Positions 17,029-25,523 of a stretch of DNA of 48,298 bases are shown piece by piece. A program made the translations under genes and the position numbers. The notes under the pieces were generated by a model. It was not told the DNA's origin and made no database searches. It saw nothing but the letters and a program-made list of their open reading frames with translations. Each line of letters opens with the position of its first letter. Position 1 is the first letter of the stretch. Source of the DNA: DAHUYF01 sp052143095 (GTDB taxonomy: Bacteria; Pseudomonadota; Alphaproteobacteria; ATCC43930; CGMCC-115725); the NCBI GenBank assembly GCA_052143095.1, contig JBKQTR010000268.1:1-48298 (forward strand), given 5' to 3'.

Positions 17029-18576
17029 ATGGGCTGGGACGAGGATATCGAGGAATTGCGCCGCCGCGAGGCGCAGGCGCAGGAGATGGGCGGCGCCGAC
17101 AAGGTGAAGCGGCAGCATGACGGCGGCAAGCTGACGGTGCGCGAGCGCATTGCGCGGCTGCTCGATCCCGGCAGCTTCCACGAGGTCGGCGCCACCGCCG
17201 GCAAGGCCAGATACCATCCCGACGGCAGGCTGGAAAGCTTCATGGCGGCGAATTTCGTGGTCGGCCGCGGCCTCATCGATGGGCGCCCGGTGGTGGTGGG
17301 CGGCGACGACTTTACCGTTCGGGGCGGTGCGGCCGATGCCGCGATCCGCGGCAAGCAGGTCATCGGCGAACAGATGGCGCTGGAGCTGCGCCTGCCGCTC
17401 GTCCGCCTGGTCGACGGCACCGGCGGCGGCGGCTCCGTCCGCACGCTCGAGACCGAGGGGCGCACCTATGTGCCGGCGAACCCGGCCTGGGACCTGGTGG
17501 TGGCGAATATGGGCACGGTGCCCGTGGTGGCGCTGGGGCTGGGCTCGGTCGCCGGGCTGGGCGCGGCGCGGCTGGTGACGGCGCATTACTCGCTGATGGT
17601 CGAAGGCATCTCGCAGATGTTCATCGCGGGACCGCCGGTGGTGGCGCGCCTCGGCCAGAACCTCACCAAGGAGGAGCTCGGCGGCAGCGAGATCCATGCC
17701 CGCGCCGGCGCCGTCGACGATGTCGTGGCCAGCGAGGACGAGGCATTCGCGCGCACGCGGCGATTCCTGTCCTATCTGCCGTCCTCGGTCTACGAGCTGC
17801 CGGCGCGCGGGCCGATCACCGATGAGGCGGGCCGCCGCGAGGCCTGGCTGATCCAGGCGGTGCCGCACGACCGGCGCAAGGTCTACGACATGCGGCGCAT
17901 CGCCCGCGCGGTGGTCGACCGCGACAGCTTCTTCGAGATCGGCCGCAAATTCGGCGGCTCCGCGATCACCGGCCTGGCGCGGCTCGACGGCTGGCCGGTC
18001 GCGGTGCTGGCGAGCGACCCTTACATCTATGGCGGCGGCTGGACGGCGCAGGCCTCGCAGAAGGTCACGCGCTTCGTCGACCTCGCCAACACCTTCCATC
18101 TGCCGGTGGTGCATCTCGTCGACATCCCCGGCTTCGTCATCGGCCTCGAGGCCGAGAAGGCCGGCACCATCCGCTACGGCGCGCGCGCGCTGGCCGCGAT
18201 CTACCAGGCCAAGGTGCCGTGGTGCTCGATCCTGGTGCGCAAGGCTTTTGGTGTGGCGGGCGCGGCGCACGCCAACCAGGCGCGGCTCCATTACCGCTAC
18301 GCCTGGCCGTCCGGCGATTGGGGCTCGCTGCCGGTGGAGGGCGGCATCGAGGCCGCTTATCGCGCCGAGCTCGAGGCTTCGGATGATCCCGAGAAGCTCA
18401 GGCTCGAGATCGAGGACCGCTTGAACCGGGTGCGCTCGCCCTTCCGCGTCGCGGAAGCCTTCGGCGTCGAGGAGATCATCGATCCCCGCGACACGCGCCC
18501 TTTGCTGTGTGAATTCGCCAATCTTGCCGCCAAGCTGCGCGAGCCCGGACCGGTAGCGACGGCGATGCGGCCATAA
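17029..18576 (+). CDS. Acyl-CoA carboxylase, carboxyltransferase (beta) subunit
   Basis: A 515-residue protein with both crotonase-like halves of the carboxyltransferase family (PccB/MccB type). The N-terminal half shows KLTVRERIARLLDPGSFHEVG and the acyl-CoA oxyanion region GGGGSVRTLE. The C-terminal half shows VVHLVDIPGFVIGLEAEKAGT and the RKAFGVAGAAHA segment of the biotin-binding side. It moves the carboxyl group from biotin to an acyl-CoA. No biotin carboxylase or carrier subunit lies in this window, so partners must be elsewhere. ATG 17029 has GGGGAGG upstream; longer in-frame starts reach 16921 but encode unconserved sequence. It is followed by a solute-binding protein gene 49 bases later. 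Confidence 0.93.
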   Translation: MGWDEDIEELRRREAQAQEMGGADKVKRQHDGGKLTVRERIARLLDPGSFHEVGATAGKARYHPDGRLESFMAANFVVGRGLIDGRPVVVGGDDFTVRGGAADAAIRGKQVIGEQMALELRLPLVRLVDGTGGGGSVRTLETEGRTYVPANPAWDLVVANMGTVPVVALGLGSVAGLGAARLVTAHYSLMVEGISQMFIAGPPVVARLGQNLTKEELGGSEIHARAGAVDDVVASEDEAFARTRRFLSYLPSSVYELPARGPITDEAGRREAWLIQAVPHDRRKVYDMRRIARAVVDRDSFFEIGRKFGGSAITGLARLDGWPVAVLASDPYIYGGGWTAQASQKVTRFVDLANTFHLPVVHLVDIPGFVIGLEAEKAGTIRYGARALAAIYQAKVPWCSILVRKAFGVAGAAHANQARLHYRYAWPSGDWGSLPVEGGIEAAYRAELEASDDPEKLRLEIEDRLNRVRSPFRVAEAFGVEEIIDPRDTRPLLCEFANLAAKLREPGPVATAMRP

Positions 18577-18625
18577 CCGGCGATGCCGCGCGGGCGGCAA
18601 ACGCCAATAACAGGGAGGATAGGGC

Positions 18626-19882
18626 ATGCGTCATCGACGGACGGGGCTGGCGCTTTTTCTCGCGCCACTGCTGATGCTGGCGCCGCTGGGCGCGCCTGCT
18701 TCCGCCGCCGCCGATCCCATCAAGATCGGCTTTTCCGCCGAGCTCACCGGCGGCCTCGCCGGCTACGGCAAGCAGGCGCTGCTCACCGAGCAGATCTGGG
18801 TCGCGGACATCAACGACAAGGGCGGGCTGCTCGGCAGGAAGGTGGAGCTCGTCTATTACGATGACCAAAGCAACCCGGCGCTGGTGCCGGGCATCTACGC
18901 CAAGCTGCTCGATGTCGACCATGTCGACCTGCTGCTCGCCAGCGGCACCAATATCAGCTCTCCCGCCTTGCCGACGATCATGGAGCACAACAAGGTGTTC
19001 ATGGTGATGTTGGCGCTGGCGGTGAACGAGACTTTCCACTACCAGCGCTACTTCCAGACCATGCCCTACGGCCCCGACGGCAAGGATTCGCTGACGCGCG
19101 GCTTCTTCGAGGCGGCGATGTCGATGAACCCCAAGCCCAAGACCGTGGCCATCGTCGGCGCCGATGCGGAATTCGCCAAGGGCGCGCTCGAGGGCGCGCG
19201 GCGCCACATCAAGCGGCTCGGGCTCGAGACCGTCTATGACCGCACATACCCGCCCAACACCGTCGATTTCGCGCCGATCATCCGCGCCATCGCCGCCAGC
19301 AACCCGGATGTGATCATGCTGGGCTCATATCCCGCCGACACCTCGAACTTCCTGCGCGCCGCCGGCGAATTCGGGCTCAAGGCGCGGATGTTCGGCGGCC
19401 CGATGGTCGGGCTGCAATCCGGCGCCATCAAGATGCAGTTCGGCGACCAGCTCAACGGCATCGTCTGCTACGAGCTCTTCGTTCACGAGCCGACCATGCG
19501 CTTTCCCGGCATCGACGATTTCATCGCGAAGTACCAGGCGCAGGCCGAGGGCGCCGGCGTCGATCCCTTGGGTTATTACGTGCCACCCTTCACCTATGCC
19601 ACCTTGCAGATCCTGCAGCAGGCGGTGACGACCATCGGCAGCCTCGACCAGGACAAGCTCGCCGACTACATGCACAAGGCGACCTTCAGCACCATCGTCG
19701 GCGACGTCAAGTTCGGCCCGGACGGCGAATGGGCGAACCCGCGCATCCTCACCATCCAGTACCAGAACATCCACGGCCACGGCATGGCGCAGTTCACCGA
19801 GCCCGGCCATCAAGTCATCCTCTACCCGCCGGAGCTGCGCTCGGGCGAGCTGAACTATCCCTATTCCGACGTCAGCCACTGA
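18626..19882 (+). CDS. ABC transporter substrate-binding protein, branched-chain amino acid (LivK) type
   Basis: A 418-residue periplasmic binding protein. The signal peptide (LALFLAPLLMLAPLGAPASAAA) precedes the family start DPIKIGFSAELTGGLAGYGKQ and GGLLGRKVELVYYDDQSNP, the classical LivK/peripla_BP_6 lead. The hinge and second lobe are complete. In alphaproteobacteria such proteins often bind aromatic or carboxylate ligands instead of leucine, and the neighbouring acyl-CoA carboxylase hints at an organic acid; that is inference. GGAGGATAGGGC gives a good ribosome site. No permease genes follow directly, so it is an orphan here or uses the LIV importer at 36-40 kb. Confidence 0.93.
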   Translation: MRHRRTGLALFLAPLLMLAPLGAPASAAADPIKIGFSAELTGGLAGYGKQALLTEQIWVADINDKGGLLGRKVELVYYDDQSNPALVPGIYAKLLDVDHVDLLLASGTNISSPALPTIMEHNKVFMVMLALAVNETFHYQRYFQTMPYGPDGKDSLTRGFFEAAMSMNPKPKTVAIVGADAEFAKGALEGARRHIKRLGLETVYDRTYPPNTVDFAPIIRAIAASNPDVIMLGSYPADTSNFLRAAGEFGLKARMFGGPMVGLQSGAIKMQFGDQLNGIVCYELFVHEPTMRFPGIDDFIAKYQAQAEGAGVDPLGYYVPPFTYATLQILQQAVTTIGSLDQDKLADYMHKATFSTIVGDVKFGPDGEWANPRILTIQYQNIHGHGMAQFTEPGHQVILYPPELRSGELNYPYSDVSH

Positions 19883-19909
19883 TCCCCGGGGGAAGCGCAT
19901 ATGAGGTTC

Positions 19910-19991
19910 ACCACGGAGACACGGAGGACACGGAGAAGAGCATTTGGGCGCGCCACTGCTCGCTTCTCCGTGATCTCCGTGTCTCCGTGGT
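19910..19991. repeat. Palindromic intergenic element built of ACACGGAG units, copy 1
   Basis: Two 29-base arms (19910-19938 and 19963-19991) match as an inverted repeat at 27 of 29 positions around a 24-base loop. Each arm is itself a run of short GGAGACACGGAG-like units. A related copy lies at 34935-35019. It sits between the solute-binding protein and SDR genes. It behaves like a dispersed palindromic repeat; transcribed, it would form a long hairpin. Confidence 0.85.
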
Positions 19992-20056
19992 CAATCTTCT
20001 CTATCCGCAGTTGCGGCAAATGCGATTGCCCTGACTGATCCCCGGAGGAGCAAGCG

Positions 20057-20902
20057 ATGAGCGGACATGTCGCGATCGTCACCGGCGGCTTGAGCGGCCT
20101 CGGCCGCGCCATGGCGCTGGCGCTGGCGCGCAGCGGCGAGCGCGTGCTCGCGGTCGGCCATATCGCGGCCGACGCCGCGCGCCTCGGCGCCGAGGTCGCC
20201 GGCACCGGGCTCGGCGACCGGCTACTGCCGCTGGTGGCCGATCTCCGCCGGCCAGCGGAGTGCGACCGCGTCATCGCGCGAGCGCTGGAACGCTTCGGCC
20301 GGCTGCATATGTTGCTGAACAGCGCCGGCCTCACCTTCACCTATATCTGGCCGGATCTCTACCGCCGCGCCGAGAAGCCGAAATTCTGGGAGCTCGGCGA
20401 CGAGATCGTGCAGAACGTCATGGACACCAACTACGTCGTCGCCGATCAGATGGCGCGGCGCGCGGCGCCGCTGCTGGTGAAGGAGGGCTGGGGCCGCATC
20501 ATCAACGTCACCACCAAGCTCGACACCATGAACCGGCCGACCTCCGGCCCCTATGGCGCGTCGAAAGCGGCGCTGGAGATGGCGACGGAGATCTGGGCGC
20601 AGGAGCTTGCCGGCACCGGCGTCACCGTCAACATCCTCAACCCCGGCGCCGGCGCGCACACGCCGGGCATGGCGGCGGAGGCGAGTGCCGCGAGCCGTGC
20701 CGGCAAGCTGCCGCGCTTCGTCGAGCCCGACGAGATGGTGCCGCCGCTGCTCTGGCTGGTCTCCGCCGCGACCGACGGCGTCAATGGCTATCGCTTCGAC
20801 GCGCTGAGCTGGGACAAGACGCTGCCGCCCGCCGAAGCCGCCCGCCGCATCGCGCGGCGCGCCGGCTTCGAGCTGCATCCGCTGGATCCGTCGGGGATTT
20901 AG
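20057..20902 (+). CDS. Short-chain dehydrogenase/reductase (SDR)
   Basis: A 281-residue classical SDR. The cofactor motif is TGGLSGLGRAMALAL, followed by LLNSAGLTF in place of NNAG. The catalytic Tyr and Lys are in PYGASKAALEM. The usual catalytic Ser position is in INVTTKLDTM, where Thr replaces Ser. The PG motif is ILNPGAGAHTPGM. It would oxidise or reduce a hydroxyl/keto group with NAD(P); the substrate is unknown. GGAGGAGCAAGCG before the ATG is a good ribosome site. It may belong with the carboxylase and binding-protein genes upstream, though the palindromic repeat separates it from them. Confidence 0.9.
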   Translation: MSGHVAIVTGGLSGLGRAMALALARSGERVLAVGHIAADAARLGAEVAGTGLGDRLLPLVADLRRPAECDRVIARALERFGRLHMLLNSAGLTFTYIWPDLYRRAEKPKFWELGDEIVQNVMDTNYVVADQMARRAAPLLVKEGWGRIINVTTKLDTMNRPTSGPYGASKAALEMATEIWAQELAGTGVTVNILNPGAGAHTPGMAAEASAASRAGKLPRFVEPDEMVPPLLWLVSAATDGVNGYRFDALSWDKTLPPAEAARRIARRAGFELHPLDPSGI

Positions 20903-20972
20903 TGGCGGCGCGAGAAGCGATGCGCGGGCGGAGACCACCGATATACGGCCTTCAGCGCCCATGCCCGCCACT
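20901..20972 (+). ncRNA. Speculative structured RNA upstream of the reverse transcriptase
   Basis: AGTGGCGG (20901-20908) can pair with CCGCCACT (20965-20972). Within the enclosed 56 bases GGGCG pairs with CGCCC and CCG-ATATA-CGG forms an apical loop, giving a nested stem-loop just before the reverse transcriptase gene. Some defence reverse transcriptases (DRT2, DRT9) use an upstream non-coding RNA in this position. Only the pairing is seen; expression and role are guesses, and GC-rich DNA folds easily by chance. Confidence 0.2.
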
Positions 20973-21042
20973 TGCCAATGTCTCGATGCCGACCATAGTC
21001 TAGCCATCCGGAGCACGCACCTCGCCCGGTTAGGCGGACGTG

Positions 21043-22647
21043 ATGAACGCCACCCTGAAGCCCTTTTTCGACGCGGCCATAGATAACGTCGACCAATTTG
21101 GCGACACGGATATATTTCCGTTTCCCATCGAAAATCATATTCTTCGCGACAAGAAAGCGGTGGTCGTGCAGCTGCTGCTCGATTCCTATTCGACTTTCGA
21201 AGGACGTTTCGTCGAGAACCCACCGTCCCACATAAGTACGCTTGCGCCCGTTGGTCCAAGTGGTTTTCGTTGGGCTACGCAACAAGATCCATTTTGGAAT
21301 GCATTCCTGCTGGGGGTCACCCTCTCGATTGCACGGGACATTGAAGCCAGCCGCATTGGCGCCGATAAGCATACAGTTTTTTCGTACCGGCTGAGCGATG
21401 ACGTGACCAAAGGCAAGCTATTTAGGGAGGATGTTAGTTGGCGGGACTTCATCAACCATTCGATTAAGATGGCCCAGGGTCACAAGCATGTAGTTCTGTG
21501 TGACATTTCAGACTGCTATCAGCGCATTTATCACCACAGGCTTGACAACGCTCTCATGCAGCTGCCGCAAAAGAATGCTGCCCGAAGGCAGATAATGAAG
21601 ATACTGGAACATTTCTCGAGTACAAAATCTTACGGCCTACCGGTCGGCGGTCCGGCAGCCCGGATTTTGGTCGAGCTTGTTTTGAATCTGACGGATCAGT
21701 TGCTGAAATTGCATCAGGTTAAATTCTGCCGATATGCCGATGACTACCATATTTTTGTGGACACCATCGATGAAGCTTATGAGAAATTGTTTTTCATTTC
21801 GGAAAAATTTTTGCGCAACGACGGGCTGACGCTACAGAAGTCGAAAACGCGAATTATGTCCTTCTCCGAATTTGTGTCGTCCCAGTCCCTTCTTATTCTG
21901 CCGGAGAACGATGCGGGCACCGACGTCCAGCGCCTCTTCGGATTGAAGCTTCGCTTCGATCCTTATGCGGCGAATGCTATTGAGCAATTTGAAGAGCTCA
22001 AGTCAGAGCTTCGAAAAATCGACATCCTTGGCTTGTTGAATCTCGAATTGGCCAAGACGCGTGTGCATGGCGCTTTGACTAAGAAGTTGGTCTCCGCTGT
22101 TCGCTATCTCGACGTTGGCGTGATGGAAAACGCGATTCTCACCCTCGTCGGAAATCTCGATAGTCTCTACCCGATCTTTCCTGTTGTAGCGGTGACAATT
22201 AAAAGCTGCTTTGAGGGGCTGCCTGAAAAAACGCGGGAATATGTCTGTGCTGCCATCTGTGAAAGGGTGATTGGAGAAAGCTATTTGCTCCAGACCGAAC
22301 TGCATGCTTCCTTCGCGGTTAGAATTTTGAGCGAGATGAAAACCTCAGATAACGAAGACGCGTTGGTAAGCCTCCATAATCGCTTCCGCGGCCCGCTTGT
22401 TAGACGGGACGTTATTCTTACAATGGCGAAGTGGCGGGAATTCCCCTGGCTGTCTGATCAAATCAACGAGTACGCCGGCGCGTCTCCCTGGGAAAGACGC
22501 GCTTTTATCATAGCATCTTACTTCATGGGGGACGCTGGCGACCACTGGCGGGACCACATGAAGAGCCAATTCAACCAATTTGAGCTGATCGTCCGGGATT
22601 GGGCGTCGGATAAGGCGCGACAATCTGGTTGGAAAATTCCGATATGA
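21043..22647 (+). CDS. Reverse transcriptase of the defence (UG/Abi-like) group
   Basis: A 534-residue RNA-directed DNA polymerase. The N-terminus has FGDTDIFPFPIENHI, followed by an RT finger/palm. Motif A is VVLCDISDCYQRIYHHRL (catalytic Asp154), the next block is YGLPVGGPAARILVELVLN, and the active-site box is CRYADDYHIFV (YADD, residues 231-234). Beyond about residue 290 there is no maturase thumb/X domain or endonuclease; instead ~240 residues of helical, HEAT-like character end with SPWERRAFIIASYFMGDAGDHW. This matches Abi/UG-type anti-phage RTs better than retron or group II intron RTs. GTG 21040 is an alternative start. The gene is clearly AT-richer than its neighbours. Its stop overlaps the next gene as ATGA. 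Antiviral function is inference. Confidence 0.87.
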   Translation: MNATLKPFFDAAIDNVDQFGDTDIFPFPIENHILRDKKAVVVQLLLDSYSTFEGRFVENPPSHISTLAPVGPSGFRWATQQDPFWNAFLLGVTLSIARDIEASRIGADKHTVFSYRLSDDVTKGKLFREDVSWRDFINHSIKMAQGHKHVVLCDISDCYQRIYHHRLDNALMQLPQKNAARRQIMKILEHFSSTKSYGLPVGGPAARILVELVLNLTDQLLKLHQVKFCRYADDYHIFVDTIDEAYEKLFFISEKFLRNDGLTLQKSKTRIMSFSEFVSSQSLLILPENDAGTDVQRLFGLKLRFDPYAANAIEQFEELKSELRKIDILGLLNLELAKTRVHGALTKKLVSAVRYLDVGVMENAILTLVGNLDSLYPIFPVVAVTIKSCFEGLPEKTREYVCAAICERVIGESYLLQTELHASFAVRILSEMKTSDNEDALVSLHNRFRGPLVRRDVILTMAKWREFPWLSDQINEYAGASPWERRAFIIASYFMGDAGDHWRDHMKSQFNQFELIVRDWASDKARQSGWKIPI

Positions 22648-23360
22648 TATCCGAGACGACATTTGCTAGTTCCTATAGCTCACTTTGGAGAATGATCACG
22701 CCGAACTCCGAAAGATTCATCCGGCGCTTGAACCTCGGTCTGGAGAGGTTTGCAATGCCCGTTGCTAGTCTCTCGTCACCCGAGCGCCGCGGATACATCA
22801 ATGAAGTCGCGTTTCGAATGTTTGCTCGCCTCTCCGCGGACCACACCAAGGGAGAGCCGGACCTGATGCAAATCCGCAGGGAGGTCTCGGAGGAGGCGCG
22901 GTCCTATTTGTCCCAATTTTCGGGAATAGATGGGGATCAACTTGCAGGGCTGACCGCCGAAGAATGGCTGGAAGTCTCCGCGCTCCAAAGGGCTATTGCA
23001 GCGCTGGTGGCGCACGAAAATCCTGGAAATGCGTCGGTAATTATTTCACCGCGATTTAGCGGCTGCGGCATCTTAGACGCGTGCGCCGGCGATCTTCTCG
23101 TCGGAGACGAGCTTATCGAAATAAAGGCTGGCGACCGTCCGTTCCGCTCCACGGACATACGGCAGCTGTTGACATATTGCGCGCTGAATTTTTCTGGGAG
23201 TCGATATGTTATCAATCGCGTGAGCTGTGCTAATCCTAGAAGGGGAACATATTTCTCGCTGCAACTCGATACCGTTTCGCTGGAGCTATCGAGTAAGTCA
23301 GCGGTCGAACTCCTCTCCGAGATAATTTATTTTGTTTCGAGCGGCGCATTGTCGCGATAA
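22644..23360 (+). CDS. PD-(D/E)XK nuclease-like protein paired with the reverse transcriptase
   Basis: A 238-residue protein of no named family that I recognise. The N-terminal ~120 residues are mostly helical. The C-terminal part shows a nuclease-like core: Asp150 in CAGDLLVGD, then Glu159 and Lys161 in ELIEIKAGDRPF (a D...ExK pattern), followed by DIRQLLTYCAL, which fits the QxxxY motif of RecB-type PD-(D/E)XK nucleases. NPRRGTYFSL later resembles the strand that follows in that fold. It is translationally coupled to the RT by ATGA overlap and shares its AT-rich composition, so the two probably work as one system, with this protein as a DNA- or RNA-cutting effector or processor. The fold call is motif-based and needs structural support. 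Confidence 0.7.
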   Translation: MISETTFASSYSSLWRMITPNSERFIRRLNLGLERFAMPVASLSSPERRGYINEVAFRMFARLSADHTKGEPDLMQIRREVSEEARSYLSQFSGIDGDQLAGLTAEEWLEVSALQRAIAALVAHENPGNASVIISPRFSGCGILDACAGDLLVGDELIEIKAGDRPFRSTDIRQLLTYCALNFSGSRYVINRVSCANPRRGTYFSLQLDTVSLELSSKSAVELLSEIIYFVSSGALSR

Positions 23361-23421
23361 ACGTCCGTTACTGCGACCCTGCGTCATTGCGCTGACCGCC
23401 GCAGGATCAAGGCGAGCGAGA

Positions 23422-24186
23422 TCACGCAAGGAATTGCGCTACCGCTTTCACCGCGTCCGGCTTCTCGTCGAGCACAAGATGGCCGGCGCCTCTAAAGATG
23501 CTGATCTCGGCCTGCCGGATCAGCCGCTGCCACGTCTTGGACTGCGCTGCGGGAATCAGCCGATCGTCCTCCCCCCAGACGAGCAGGGTCGGCATCGTGA
23601 TGCGATGAAGATACCGCGGCAATTTCGGGTCCCACGGCCGGTCCCACAGCAGCCGCGCCACGGTCGTCATCTCGCGATAGCGGTCGCCGATGAAATCGAG
23701 GTCGGGTTTCGTCGGCAGAAACGGCTTGATCACCTCGAAGTTGCTCACCAGCATGCCCGGAAGCTGTTCGGGCGGCAGCGCCAGCACGTCCGCCGTGGGA
23801 TGATCGGCGTCGCGCAGCCCGGCGGGTCCGACGAGGACCAGCTTCGACACGCGGTGGCCGTGCTCCATCGCGAACTTCGCGGCGAGCCAGCCGCCAAGCG
23901 AAAAGCCGACCAGCCGCACCTTGGCGAGGCCGAGCGCATCGAAGTAGTCGAGATAATGCATTACGTAGTCGTGCAGGTCGGTCATGGCCGGGTCGTCGCC
24001 GGACTCGCCGAATCCCGGATGAAAGGGAATCAGCACGCGGAACTTCTCCGCCCAGGGCTTGGCGAACTCGAAGCCGGTGAAGGTTCCGGCGCCATGCAGG
24101 AAGACGAGCGGGTCGCCTTGACCGGCCGCGAGCGTGACCGTTCTCACGCCGTTGATCGTGTGCGTCTCGCGTCGGAAATCGGGCAT
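23422..24186 (-). CDS. Alpha/beta hydrolase, possible meta-cleavage product hydrolase
   Basis: A 254-residue alpha/beta-hydrolase. The oxyanion loop is FLHGAGTFTGFE, the nucleophile elbow GFSLGG has Ser96, the acid is Asp208 in WGEDDRLIP, and the base is His236 in GAGHLVLDE, so the full triad is present. Size and motifs fit the C-C hydrolases (BphD/HsaD/MhpC group) as well as general esterases. It is last in the minus-strand cluster with an extradiol dioxygenase, an HpaH-like hydratase and an aldolase, which favours cleavage of a ring-fission product in the cytosol; that is inference from context. It starts 13 bases after the luciferase-like monooxygenase gene. Confidence 0.85.
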   Translation of the reverse strand: MPDFRRETHTINGVRTVTLAAGQGDPLVFLHGAGTFTGFEFAKPWAEKFRVLIPFHPGFGESGDDPAMTDLHDYVMHYLDYFDALGLAKVRLVGFSLGGWLAAKFAMEHGHRVSKLVLVGPAGLRDADHPTADVLALPPEQLPGMLVSNFEVIKPFLPTKPDLDFIGDRYREMTTVARLLWDRPWDPKLPRYLHRITMPTLLVWGEDDRLIPAAQSKTWQRLIRQAEISIFRGAGHLVLDEKPDAVKAVAQFLA

Positions 24187-24199
24187 TGTGGGACCCTCC

Positions 24200-25369
24200 C
24201 TACTCGGCCGCAGCGGGGCGCGCGCTCCGCGCGCTGCCGCGCAGCTTTGGCATCACTTCTTCGGCGATCAGGCTGAGATTCTTCACCACCTTCCAATGCG
24301 GCATGTTGCCGATCGCGCCAAGAAGGTTGAAATGGCTGGTGCCCATGAGCTCCCCCCACTCGCCCAGCCGGTCGACCACTTGATCCGGCGTTCCGACCGC
24401 CACGAAGAAGGCGTCGTTGATGGCGTTGAAATTGAACGATCCGTGCAGCTTGTCGGCCAAGGCGGCGCGCGCCTTGAGCTGGTCGACCGAGATATAGCCG
24501 GGCGGCGCGAGGAATTCCGGCGTGGTGCGTAGCGCATCCTCGAAGAAGTAGCGGATGTGCTCGATGGCTTCGCTCTCGGCCTTCTCCTTCGTCTCCGCGA
24601 CGTAGGTGATGACGCCGAGCGGCAGCTGCTCCGGCCGGATGGAGTGACCGTGATGCGCGGCCCGCTCGCGCAGCGTGCGGTTCAGCTCGAGCGCCTTCTG
24701 CTTGGTGACGAACACCGCGGAGTAGCCGAAGCCCAGCTCGGCGGCCAGCTCCACCGTCTCGGGGCTGCCGGTGCCGACGATGTAGCACGGCGGATGCGGC
24801 TTCTGAAACGGGCGCGGCCACGGATTGAGGAAGCGATAGGTGTAGAAATCCCCGAAATACTTGGTCGGGCCGTCCTGCGTCCAAGCCTGCAGGATGATGG
24901 CAATCGACTCCCTGTGCCGCTCGCGGGCGGTCGCGGGGTTCACCGGGTTCGCCCAGTACTCCATGCCGGTCCCCAGCGGAAAGGCCACCTCGAGGCGCCC
25001 CTTGGAGAGGACGTCGAGCATGGCGTATTCCTCGGCGAGACGGTTCGGGTATTCGAGGTTCGGCGGCGTGCCCCAGACGCAGATCTTGGCCCGGCTGGTT
25101 TGCGGAATGATCGACGCCGCGATGAGATTGGGCGCGGCCATCATGCTGTACGCGGTGTTGTGGTGCTCGTTCACCACGATCGCGTCGAAGCCGAGCCGGT
25201 CCGCCAGCACCAGTTCCGACAGGTAGCGCTCGTAGAGCGCATGTCCTCGTTCGGGATCGTAGTATTTGTTGGAAAAGTTCACCCACAGCGACCGAAATTC
25301 CTTGTGGTTCTCGGGCAAGTGCACGTATGGGAGGAAGTGCATGAAATTGAAGCGCACGGCGCCGCTCAT
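24200..25369 (-). CDS. Luciferase-like (bacterial LLM class) flavin-dependent monooxygenase
   Basis: A 389-residue TIM-barrel flavin monooxygenase. The start FMHFLPYVHLP and the catalytic-strand region FDAIVVNEHHNTAYSMM are characteristic of the LLM class, as are EEYAMLDVLSKGRLEVAFPLGTGMEY and the C-terminal GTPDQVVDRLGEWGEL. It uses reduced flavin and oxygen; the substrate is unknown. ATG 25369 is chosen because AGGGGAG lies six bases before it; an ATG six bases upstream has no spacing. It needs a flavin reductase, none of which is in the window. Placement inside the aromatic cluster suggests a role in that catabolism. Confidence 0.92.
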   Translation of the reverse strand: MSGAVRFNFMHFLPYVHLPENHKEFRSLWVNFSNKYYDPERGHALYERYLSELVLADRLGFDAIVVNEHHNTAYSMMAAPNLIAASIIPQTSRAKICVWGTPPNLEYPNRLAEEYAMLDVLSKGRLEVAFPLGTGMEYWANPVNPATARERHRESIAIILQAWTQDGPTKYFGDFYTYRFLNPWPRPFQKPHPPCYIVGTGSPETVELAAELGFGYSAVFVTKQKALELNRTLRERAAHHGHSIRPEQLPLGVITYVAETKEKAESEAIEHIRYFFEDALRTTPEFLAPPGYISVDQLKARAALADKLHGSFNFNAINDAFFVAVGTPDQVVDRLGEWGELMGTSHFNLLGAIGNMPHWKVVKNLSLIAEEVMPKLRGSARSARPAAAE

Positions 25370-25523
25370 CGGCATCTCCCCTGGTTTTTTGCCTGATCCC
25401 CGTTCGCGGGGCGGCGCGGCCCTATGGCCGCAGTGAAGCCTAGCCGCGCGCCGCCCGGTCGTCCTGCACAATCCCGAACAAACATCTGCACGAAATCGGC
25501 GATGGCGAGAGCGAGCGGAGCCA

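Noticed and set aside
21043..22647. Retron or group II intron identity for the RT
   Set aside because: No maturase X domain or HNH endonuclease, and no obvious msr/msd or intron domain V nearby; the long helical C-terminus fits the Abi/UG group better.
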